Shown: piece after piece, positions 26,982 to 39,700 of the stretch
How the letters are laid out: each line of letters begins with the position of its first letter
How positions within the stretch are numbered: the first letter of the stretch is position 1
Source: Ascaris suum
Taxonomy: Eukaryota; Nematoda; Chromadorea; Rhabditida; Ascarididae
Length of the DNA: 64,000 bases
Reading direction: 5' to 3'
Assembly: GCA_013433145.1 (NCBI GenBank)
Contig: CM024170.1
Location: 2,251,459-2,315,458, forward strand
Notes under the pieces: model-generated
Seen by the model: only the letters and a program-made list of their open reading frames with translations
Database searches by the model: none
What the model was told of the DNA's origin: nothing
Made by a program: the position numbers and the translations under genes

Positions 26982-27682
26982 TCAGCTCTCTTCCTTAAGG
27001 GAGAGTCGAGAAGGTGAAGGCAATGAAGAAACGTCGCCCATTGCAGCACTAAATGAACTACGCGATTTAAGTCGTGAAGGTGGTTTTCCACACAATAGCT
27101 GCGTTGCATTCAACTCCGATAGTACAGTCTCAATACACGCATAGAGTTGTTCATAGCTGATCTCTGTTATGCGTCCATCTGTAAATTTCAGTTCGGTTTT
27201 CAATTTTAGTCCACTAATAAATGGGTTTCACCTATTACCTTGTTTCAATGATCTGAAACTGAACTCAAATAAAGTGAGAATTTATATCAGATAACCTTAA
27301 ACTCATGATATACGCTTCTGCAATCTCACTTATTAAAGTGCCCGGTCTTATGGTCTTCCAATAATTAAATCATAATTTAATGAGTCCGACCCTGTGGAAA
27401 TCTTTCGCCAAAAATTTTCTCTGAAAAGCGGCAGCGAGTACGTCAGTGAATAAACGCAGTCATTTAGAATGTGAAGAGTGGTAACGAACGTTGGAGCATT
27501 CTCATCTCTTCAATTACAACTGTGTCGGAAAACTTAACTCTGAAAATGCATAGAAATACGCGAAATGTGCCTACCTATTTGATATCCAGCAATTTCGATG
27601 TTGTCGAGAACGGGACGGAAGTCGGAATAGCCCAACTCGAGGTCAATCAGTTCACTTGATTGTGTGGCCAACTGTAACATAG

Positions 27683-27768
<86 letters not shown>

Positions 27769-30700
27769 GGAATGCTTCGCTTAAACGGTTTTATTTAAAA
27801 GCAATAAATATTAGAAAAGCATGTCAATCAAGCAAATACGACTCGAATGTGCATAATGAGTCGTCACCTGAACAACAACTTACTTCTTACTGCTGTTCAA
27901 AACTTCCTAACATCACGTACACCTCTTAGAAGCTGTTGGGGAATCTACTTGCATATTATCTTCAGACTACAAATATCCATGCTCTGTATTAGTGAAAATC
28001 ATTGCGTTGATCGTGAGTTGAGTCGCAGCTAATTTTTAATGAAAAGAGAGTTATTATATTACTTCATAAATGGGTGTATATAGAGTACCTTAATAAAGAA
28101 AGAGAGTTCTTCACAGGCTTCAGCCTAATTTTAATATATATTTCAGCAACATTATTTTTAAAGCATCTAACTCGTAGAGGGTTATTGCATATCAACATCA
28201 GAACAAATACAAAAAGACATCAACGACGGAAATAGCAAAAACCTTTCTTAGATGTCGTTTAATTTGTACAGGTGTTGAATCGGCTGCAAAAATACTCCTT
28301 CTAAATTGATCAATGACCCGTCTTTTATGACGCAGCGCTATCGTTAATACGCCATCCGCATCCGGTGAGATCGTTTGAGAAATATAAACCAACCTAAGTT
28401 TGGGTATATTTCAACTTGATCATATATTTATGATTGAATTTTTAATTTAATCCCGACCTACAGAATTTCGATTGAAATGTCTAAGTCAAACACTTTCAAA
28501 GTGAAATGTTCTTATCGAAATACGAAAAGAAAAGAACATTCGAGCGAAATGAGTCATATAAAGGAGCTTATAAATGATTAGCAAAAATGATCGATGATAT
28601 TTAGCGATGCGTAAGAATCGAGTCCTTATTTTTTTCGCCAAAAGGAATGTCGGGAAATATTCTGAAGCAGTTGACAAATTGAACGACTGAGGTGAACGAT
28701 TAATTTATTTTGTTTACTTAATGCATCACCGGCCTTTTATTCACTCTTATGAAATAAATGCCGATATCAGCAATTATATAACCCCATCGGGGGGCATTAA
28801 ATATGCAAAGATCGTCTCAAAGATTTTCGAGTAAGGTCAGTAGTTCAGTGAATTCGAAGTCATTGTCAGAATAAAATCACGTTACCTGAGTGAGTCATAG
28901 CAGATTATCCTGAGTGAGAGAGAGTAAAAACCATATATCGAAAGCTATAGCCATATTACAGAAACCCCAAAAACCTAAGTAAACTTTGATTCAAAATTGG
29001 GATCAATTGAGGCTTTAAAACTTTTGAAGTGCACGATGGAATAGTTATGTACGATTGATTAGTGCGGTAAAGCGGTAAGGAAAACAGAAAATAAGGATGA
29101 AACCTGTGAGCCATATCTAGAATCTCGAGCACCGGGTCGGTGATTGGTTGTACCGAATTTGCAGCCACGTTCACGACCGCACCCGCCGACGTTACTAAAC
29201 ATAGCGCAGTAATTCATTTCTCCTTAATATCATCGATGAAAATTTCACCTATCTTTATCTATCTTTACCTAACAAACATCTGCGACGACGGGGGGGGGGG
29301 GGGAAGCAACTTTAAACATCCTTTGAGCAAAAAAACAATAGCATCCTGAAAAACCAACTAGTACGAATAATCCTTTCCGTCTAAAAATTAACAAAAACTT
29401 GTTTTCTTCACAAATTGTTTCGATTGTTTTCATTACTAGAATAGAGAAGAGATTAGCCGCTTAGCTTATATGACCACTTTATGAGCTTAAGAATGCGCTA
29501 TCCAGAAGGAAGAAAGAGTTGCATCTTATTGCGCTAACTATAGAAGCTTTGAGAGGTATTGCCGGCAGATTAACCCGATTATGTGTTCACTATCAAAGAA
29601 GTGGGAAGCGCTAATCACGAATTTCAGTGCTCGTCATTCATGAAATCCTGCAAACAATCCGGCCTCGAAGAAGGTGGTACCGCTAGTTCTGCGACGATAT
29701 ACCCCTCCACTCCTGTTTGCATTTCTAAGCATATTCACAACAAGTCGGTAGGAGGACCCTAGAGTTTGCGATGCATGCTACTGAATCGTGAGCTTTAAAT
29801 TTAAAAAAAAAAACTCTTTGGAAGTTTGGAAAAGAGATTGCCATTGTCTTGTTTTCAATTAATTCGTCTGCCTTTGGTGCCAGCTCCTTCACTTACAAGT
29901 GCGTAGCCTACGTTTCGATGACGAGAAGAGTCACAACACTATTCGGGTGAAGGAATGATGATGAACTTTGGTTCTTCTGGATATTCACATGTGGTAATCT
30001 CTTCCGGAGTATTTCTACTCATATAAGTAGTATATCAGTAATATTTCTATTTATTATCATTTTATGAAAAATTTTCATTAATTTTACCAAAATTTTTCAA
30101 GCTTTTGTTCTCTATGAAATGTCATTAATGTGAACGGTTGGTTTGTTGGTATTATGCGAGCCGATAGTCAGAACAGCTAAATTCAATTATCAAAGCATCT
30201 AACATGTTTGTAATCTGTATTTAACTTGGCTGATCATCTGAAAGTCGGATTATTTGCACTCTCCACAGACCTCCAGTCTTTTGCTAATTAATTTTTGCAC
30301 AATCGTATTTCTACGAAAAAAAGCAGAAACACATCACACCTAAATGAAACTATAACGGGTTTCTGTAATTTCTTAGTCAAACTATCGAGTCAGGATATCG
30401 CACCCAAGGATATATCGCCTAATGTTCCGATTGGAGATTCTCGAAAATGCCGAGAGCAGCGATTAACATTCTATTGAAGGCAACAATTAGCTCATCATCT
30501 AACAAAATAAATAAATGATCCAGTTACTTCGAAGATGGCGTTCAGTTGCCAGTCGGCGTTCGTTCTCGGTTGAATCAGCGCGCACGATTTGACGGAGGTT
30601 CGGTAGTCTAATTGGTGCTTCGCTGCGTGCTTCAAATAGACTCTTCAGTTGTTCAACCTATATCGAAAGAAACGAATGCAACGTTCCGTCGCCGAAATGG

Positions 30701-33700
30701 TGCCTTCTATTTCAGCTCTACTTCCTCACTCAAAGTTCTGCTTTACCCGTGATATAGCTTTTTTGGTCGTCTTCAGTCCTATCTTGGGCAATAACTTCAG
30801 TCCTCACTTAAGGTAGAATAACTATATTGGAACTAAGAGTTACATGAAAGACAACCATACACAGCAGAACGTTGTAAGCTCTACATATTGTCTGCTGTGG
30901 CCTCAGCACTAGTGAAATAAACAGGCGAAAAATATAATAAGCGAACTAAATTTACAGGAGGAAACTGCCTACCTGCGAATTACTGAATCCATAATAAATC
31001 GATGATAATAACAACGTACTTGCTGATCGAAACGACATCTAGGAAGCGAAAAACCCGTTACCTAGACGCATTAATGAAGGGCTCAAAATATTCCGTTAGA
31101 TGCCCTAAACTTCTTTGATTTTCAAATTTATAATAGAGGGATTGGTGGTATTTATGAATTGAATATAGCTAATTAAATGCGGATGATTTCTATTATTTGA
31201 AAAAAATGATACAAAAAAGAGGCTAACTGACTCTGCCACACAGATTTCGTTGTCCTATTGGGGAGAGCTAGACGAGGCAATGAGGTGCTCGCACTCAACG
31301 CACGTGTTTCGCAGTCCATAGTAAGTTTTGTGCTTACCTCTTGTACACTGTTCGCCGAGTTCGCTGTAATATTTACTTCGTTCTACTCGACCGCCTATTC
31401 TTTATGAGTTAAAATCTATTTGTTACACATTGTTTTTCTTCATGCATACAGCTTTAAGTATATCGGCACACTTCCTTTAATAACGTAAGGTTCGGCAGTA
31501 TATTTGTATTATTTGAAATCTATAATTATGATAGAGAAAATGTAAGGGAAATATTTCCCTAAAGTTTTGGCCTATTGAACGATATTTTGAATTTTAATCA
31601 AAGATTTCATTAAATTTTTTAGTTGATCGTTTGTAACATTTTCAAATCATACTAATTTCCTTTCTTAAATAAATCTCTATCAACTTTATATTTATGTTTC
31701 TATTTACGTTCAAAAAAAAAAATGCAATTTTTGATCTGTGATTTGCATCAATAAATAAAACAAGCATCTTTACTAACGTTTTCGTGGTTTGTCTATACCA
31801 AATGCACGTTGAGGTAACGTTGATTTCGTATCAGAACGTGAGCGTAGATGACGACAATTTTCTAGTGAATGTGATGTTAATTTTTGAGTATTTGCCGAAT
31901 TCGTTGACGATGCTGTCGTTTCTCTACAAATAAAGGCGTCTCATTTTATGAATATCATTCGGGAACATATGATGGTTGGATCACCGGTAGTTTGATTTGC
32001 TCTGATAAAATGATAATGTCGTTTATCACATACTGATAAAACGATGATATCGCTTGTCTAAATGAAAGTCAACTTTTAGACATTATATATAAGCGACCTT
32101 TTTTTAAAGCATTGAAACCTATACTGATTTTGGTTGACATCGAAGATGGCTGTTCTTTTACTATATTCAGTTCGTCCGCCTTGTCATTCTCCCATTTACC
32201 ACGTGCTATTCTTAAGCCATTTGTCAAAAAACACTAATAATCCCATAATAGTCGAAAAGAAAATAGGAGCTCAAGCGAGTGGCGAAAGAATTATAAACAG
32301 CGATCCAGTATTATCATCTTTCGTTCATGAACATTTACCTTACTACAAAAAATTTTGCACATATATGCTACTTTAGTCGTTGATAAGTGAGCCAGCTACA
32401 ACGTTTCCAAATTCCAGCATCACTTACACCAGAAACAGGTTGTTTTACTTGAACTCATTAAGGAATTCTGTCACTGGATTCGGCGTGTCTGATCAGCCGG
32501 AGGCATAAAGTGCGCTAAAATGGGGTTCAAGCAGTATGTATGCGCAGTAAATATCAAATTATACTCTCAATATAAACATACCATGTAGAAACCAATAAAA
32601 ATATTGTATATGACACTTGACATCACTACTTTCATGGGGAGAAAAGGATTGGACGGAAGTTTGATGAAAAGGTTATACTTGTCCTTCTGTTAGGTCTCAT
32701 TTGCTTACCGTTGCTTTTGCAATAATTTCGATGTGTCGTTGTTTGCTCTGGAGGCATGTGCACGAAGCAGATCATCGAGGCATAACATGAATCGTTCAGT
32801 GATAAGACTCGAAATGCCGATAATGTCTGCACGCTGACGGTGATCCTTCTCCAGACAAGCATCCACCATACCTCTTAGCTCACTAAAAATATCCACCAAT
32901 GCCAGCTATTTCGATAATAATGGCAATAAAATCAAATCGGAATAAATTTCCCTAGTTAAGCATCATACCTTCCTATCACTACGATCAGGTTTCAAGTGAA
33001 TAATATGGTAAAGGTGAGTATCGAACACTATCATCATAATAAATAGGCGGATATAGAAACATACGGAGAATATTTGGGATCGACCGGATCATATTTGCCT
33101 TCGACGATTGCAGTCGCGAGACGTAAAACATTATGTGAGAAGAACGCCGGCTTCAGATTGCACATTTCATAGACGCAACATCCAAACGACCATACATCCG
33201 CTTTATCCGAATAGGGCTCATTCTGCACGATCTCCGGGCTATATATGATTAAAACTTAGGTTTCATTGCTAGAGTGAAATCTATTTATTTAATGCTATCC
33301 ATTTATAAGAAAGTATCCTATGAACATTAATAGAATTATCTCAAATCGACGGCTATTAAAGAATTTCTTAAATAATGAAAGTCTATCTTTTATTTATACC
33401 TTGGCAACCAAAAAGTTGGACTTATGCCGGCAATATATGTTTATTATGTTGAAATCAACATCAATGATTAAACTGCAATATTAAGATTCAAGTTAATTCT
33501 TCAAACACAATTCTTTAACTGATTATAAGTTTAATAAGAGCTCATACATTCTACTGCTCAATAAATATGCAGAATTATTTGATTGGTTTAATAACCAGGC
33601 AGGCGGCCGATCGAGAAAAGTTAGCTGAAGCGTAGATATACACAAATATACCAAACAGCCGTCATTAATGTGTACATTACGCTTCGAATCAATACTATAA

Positions 33701-36700
33701 CGCCTCCGACTAATATCAGTGGTGGCTATTCTGCCATACCGTTTTGCCCTACCAGAGCAATAACAATATTTCTCAATCCTCTTCATAGTGATGCAAAGCA
33801 GTCAAGGGAAAATTCTTCGTGGTGACATCCCTCGCTAGTGAAATTCGCCCCTGCATATCTCGATATCAATTTTCAATATTCAATGGCTTCATCTTGAACG
33901 GATTCTTTTCAACGATATTGCAGCTGATATTCTCGATTGGTTCCCCATTCAGCGACAACTTCACAACTTAATAGATGAGAACATCTTTCTAATGTTTGAG
34001 ATTTTCTTCAAATCTCACGTTGAAAATATTCCGATGGACATATAGCATAGCAATTATCTCTTTCGGATCAAAAACCTTTAGAGAATTCTTATTCTAATTG
34101 GATGTATTTGAGGTTGTACCAAATTCATAAACTGAAATGCTCACAATTTGTCATTAAAGCTTGATAGATAGGAAATGAAACTTTTGAATTTGCTCCCGTA
34201 AAATTTACGTTTTCGACAGATGAATGCATACCAACTATAGACGATCGTTCCAGCCGCCGATTTCAAATAATCTGCACCTCTTTCTTTTGCTAAACCGAAA
34301 TCCGCTGCAAATCGTTACACTTTTACTTAAAAATGGTGGCAATAGAAATTGTTACCTGTTTTAGAATATATTAACTCTATAGTATATAATATTGACAAAT
34401 TGTCGCATATGCAATAAGCATTCAATTAAAGAAAAGAATTTCTTTCAATAATATATTCATTGCTGTGTGACCGATTTAGCAAAATATAAATCATTATTAG
34501 CTGTGACACGCTTACAGGTCGCTAACCGTACCATGCTAACTATCATATAACAATTATCCTCTAGATGGCACCTCCGTGGACGCCTCGTTCGATCATTCCA
34601 GGATTTCTTTCAACTTCCTTCTTATCTCTCTTTTATAAGCTAATATGAATTAGACTTACTGATTACGACACGATCATTATCAGCGAGCATAATATTGTTT
34701 GGTTTGAGATCACGATGGACAATCCGCTTATCTTTGTGTAAATATCGAAGAGCCAGTGCCATCTAAATCAAAAAACAATTGAATTTTTTGATGTCTAGAC
34801 CTTCTGACAAGTAATAATAATAACGGTGCTATCATGAAAACACCTGTGCGGCTTAGTGCTTACCTGAGCAAGATAATAAAGCATGTAAGATGTCTCACCG
34901 CTATTAGGAATAGCATGTTGACACTATTGAGTAGCGGTCGTTTTGTAGTGAAATGTTAACTAACAGGATGCTTGAGGCGGATTGTGGATGCTTTTCAAGA
35001 TGTATACAAAGAACAACATCGAACTAAACCTCTCGAGGTGTTCGATAGCTATTTCTATCTATAAATAAGCTACTAATCAATAAATAATACAAACATCAGC
35101 AAAGGATTCTATATTGTAACTACTCTATAAGACATAAAAAATAAGGTAAAACTATATGGGAGGATTTCATTGTTATTAATATTGGAAAATAAATGACGTA
35201 CAAATACTCATTGAAGAAATAGAAAATTTAAAAAAAAATAGATAGATATAAATATGCCTGGATGACGATATTCCATATGCGTGCCTCAGGGAATGTTTCG
35301 CATTTCTCTTTCACCGAATTAATGTGATCCTTTAGTGAGGCGCCTTCAATAAGATCCATCACAATATATAATTTATGATTCTCGATAAAAACACGTCGAT
35401 AGCGGACAATATTCGGATGGCGTAACTTAAATTCTTTAATTAATCGAATCGAATTACTAATACTCATTTAAATAATGTATTAATAAATTCAAATATTATT
35501 TGCTTATTTGTCTATTTATAAAGAATTGAATGCAATTTTATTATTACATTAAAAGCTCAACGAAAATCATCTCTTGAATTTACTATACGTAACAGAAAAA
35601 TAAACGCTCAGTGCATTTTACTATAAGCTATAGTATTGGAGTTCAATTTTGCATGTAAAGTTGAGAGTGTACGCTAATAAAACTCCATGGGCAAGTCAAC
35701 ATTCCGGAATTCAATTTCATGGATCATTGAATGGACTTGGATGGACTGAATACATGTGATTATTACAATAAACAGGACACATACTATGCCGATTACCGAT
35801 AATCTTTTCAAAACCTCAAAGTGACAACTACTATGGAAAATGCTGTCACTATAAACAATAAAGAAAATAGTAATTAAGTTAACCTGTTGTTTAATGATTC
35901 TTACTTCACTTATAATATCGCCATAACTTTTGTCGGCATTGCTATCATCTTCTTGTAGCATGAAAATCTGAAACAGGTCAACAATCGTTAAACTCCACAA
36001 AATGAACACAATGATTATGAAATTCGTTTAAAGATTACTTCCAATTTTTCCATCAAGGTAGTATGATGTGACTAGTACACTTTAGAAAAGGAAGCAGATA
36101 AAATAAAGGATGTGACGGTCTCTGAAGATGTTCATTCAGAAGAATTGATGGAAGAGGTTAGAGATCTGTTTGAATTCGTCTGAGATGTCAAAGATTTCAT
36201 CACACAGCGAAGATCTGCCCAGTAGATCGGGAATCTTACGATTCCGAAAAAAATGGCAGAGACAGATCTAAATTGGGATGCCCGTCCTTATATATTATCT
36301 ACTCGATAGGAGTTCCAGAAGAAATACCTGCATATTCGTATTTTTGTGCTTCCAACATCTAATGTTTTCTCCTGCTTTCCAGTGAATAAATAAGCAACAA
36401 GTTACAGCAAATACCTCTTTAAGAGCATACATAGGTGCTGATGAAGTAGGTGCCGAATCAACGGTTTGCTTGCGAGCACGATACACACAACCGAACGCAC
36501 CTGCTCCTAGTTGTTCTATTACGGCATACTGTCCAATCAAAGCAATCGGTGCACGCTGTTGGTCAGCCGTATCCCAACACGACAATACTGTATCCTTCGG
36601 GACCGTCTTCTGAAAATGCAATACGGTGCACATTTTCTGTGATTTATCCTTTCGTGATTGCAAGTTTGCCCCCCTTTTTGTGGTCGCCCACCTACAGCAC

Positions 36701-39700
36701 TCGACAACTCACATTTTTCTTATACTATATTAATTACGACCGCTTCCTATGCACTTCTGTAGATTGACATCCTTTCTGTACGTTTTATGTGTTTGTCCGT
36801 ATGCTTTAGAACCACCAAAGCTTGAGTTAAGGTATTCGAGAAAAAATGACCTCTTACCTCGCATTTCATACTGCCGGTATTTTGATGATTTAAGCACGAT
36901 AATTTTCGAATTGGCATCTTTAGAATTAGTCGCAGACTTTTAAAAGTGCCAATAATTTTGTACTTTTACGCCTGCTTGGCCTCGATTTTTCGCCGTCCAG
37001 AACACCGATAAACGGGTCTTTTGTGAAAGGCCTTACGACGGCCAGCTTAAATAAGGTATCAAAGCTTTATTTTGCTTATTTTACATGCTGGAGCTCAGTG
37101 ACCAGCAAGCGGGATATTCGTGAAGCTCAGTGACCAGCTAAGCGGGACGCAAAAATCGCATATCGTGGCAGCTCTAGTGATAAGCTTCCCCACTTGTTAC
37201 TCATGCATTAACGCAAATCTCCGTAAAAATTCATTGCAGATAAAAACGATCTACTATGATTTACGGCACAATGAATTCTGAATGATCGTTTGCGTGTCAT
37301 ACGAATGAATATAATTTATCTCGAAAGAGTGACTAATATAGGAATAGGCGCTACAATATCGAAATTGAAATATACGAAAAAGAGGCGGGGAGAGGGAATG
37401 ATGGAGGGAGAGAGGAGGAAGAGAGGAAGTAGAGACCAGCGAATGATAGACTTCCTTTATTTACTGGCACCATTAGCCGTCCATTGAATGCTAATTGCGA
37501 GTTTGGTCTCTGCTTTAACTCATCGAAGGTGCAGAAAACACAAATATTGGTATAAACTTCTTGACAAAGACATATAAACTCAATGAATATTTTTGCGCTC
37601 TCATTTTCACTAGTCGCCTCCTTCCTTCTCCCCGCAGCAATGACAAATAATTTCAGAAAATTCAACTGACGATAATATTTCGATAGCTGTCAACAAGTGG
37701 TGCGTAGGCTGTTAATTCATGCACATAGTGGCCAATATCGATAAATTGCTCGTAGAATTCAGGTTGGAATACTCGTCGGAAAAAATGTCGATTGCGTTCC
37801 AAGCAAAACAATAGACGTAGCACCCGAAATACTGAGCACTGCAAATGCGCATTACTGTAACGCCAGAGTGAAAGTGAAAAAATATTCGAGCTTAGTGAAC
37901 TACATAGCGGTTCATTCATTACATATGCTTGTCCTATTATATGCTTTAAATCTAAAGCTACAACGTTCGAATATTCAACCCTATCAAACTTGCTTTTTTT
38001 CATGTGTAAGATTATTGCTGCAATAACTCACTATGCATAGAATTGATTCAAATATGTTGTCTGGTCACAGTATTCCGATATCTTAGCAAAAGACGACTCT
38101 TATAATTTTAACCTCGTCTACTTGCAATCTTATTTAGGTTTATGGAACCTATTTAGACTTTGATATTTATAGCACTGGTCTTCCGAGGTAAGAGATAATT
38201 CAGTAAATTTGATATGAATCTGGTGAAATCTGCTGTAGCTGATGAGATGGCAAACGAGTTCGAACACTAATACTCATTAAGTATTAAATTGGATAGCAAA
38301 ATAACAAAGTTTTTCATAGAATACGCAAATAACATTTTATTGTTATTTATGCAAATACATTTTTTTGATATCGATAAATTTAACCTGTAAGACCCGGAAA
38401 TTTTCGTTCTCAGATAGCAGTGGTTTATCGTATTGCAGTAAAATAATACGACCCAATTGGAAGATGCCATTGTTTTGAACGATAAGCACCTGATTCGCAT
38501 CACATAGACACAAATGAGCCAACACCGCGCATATACCTTCAATTCAATTACGTATCTAAATTGTTGTTTTCGTTAAGAATATAAATCGCTCGATGCTAGG
38601 AGGTATCATTTTGGAACAAAAAAAAAACGAATAGACGATACTGCGAGGATGAGGTGGCTTCTTTCAGGCAAACCTGGAATTCTTCTAGAATCAATTCAGT
38701 TAACACGTTAGGAATGAAATAACGTCGTTTTCTCCCCTTGACAAGGTTCTCTGGGAAATTCGCACTGACTTCTGGAACCTTGTAAACAGTCATGCTTGAA
38801 GGAAAGGAAATGAATTGTGCTTCCACAATGGCCTATCTCTTATTGCGTATCGACGTAAATCCAGGTATAAATGTTGGCTGTTACTTGCGTCAGTGAAGTA
38901 AATATATACCTGTCTCCATAGTAATCCAATCATCGATGCTACGATCAGAAGTGGTGCGTGTGGCAAGCTCAGCGATTAGAATCGGTACACCACCGGTTGA
39001 GACGATCTCGGTGGCTGCTTCAGTGTCTTCGGCGAGTTGAGCTAGCGTCCATGCAACATGCCACTGTAGACGGCAGTTTTTAACACACAACACACTGCAA
39101 CTTACCGCAAGCGTTTCTTTGTATATTTTATAAAGTACTATTTGCAAAACGCAACTAATAAGAAAGTAATCTCAGATCGATTCGAACTCTCGCGATGGAA
39201 TGACTGAAATCAGTTGGTCCTAAGGTGACACTCACCAATTAGGTAGGTCGAACTGATTAGACCGCTTCATTTCTATCTGTCAGTTGATTCGTTGAGTTAA
39301 AGGTAAATGGGCTATGGCCAATTCCCACTAGCACAAGGACGGACTATCTACCGCTCGATAGTAGCTCCGGTCCTTCCTGACACTCATGACGACTCTGTCT
39401 CCACTAGTCTAAAACCCGAATTTCGGTGCAGGCCGAACGTTCTCAGAAGCCAAAAAGAATCTTCAAAAAGTCCCAACGCTTAGAGTGTCGCGTTGATATT
39501 CATTGATGCGTCGAATTCTATGGTGCCCAAGAGCGTAGACCATTTTGACTTATGACGCTCCAAGTAGGCGTTAAATATCTCTTGTGAATATGCTGTGACG
39601 TTCTACGTTTTAACAGTGTCCCGAGGTTCTTCGAGCTTCGATGCACCCTGAATTGGAATTTCCACTAATCCTAGTCGCTAGGCAAAGAAAAATGGTCAAA

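Noticed and set aside
39171..39215. tRNA-like GATTCGAAC segment on the minus strand
   Set aside because: The T-stem does not pair and no acceptor or anticodon arm can be drawn.
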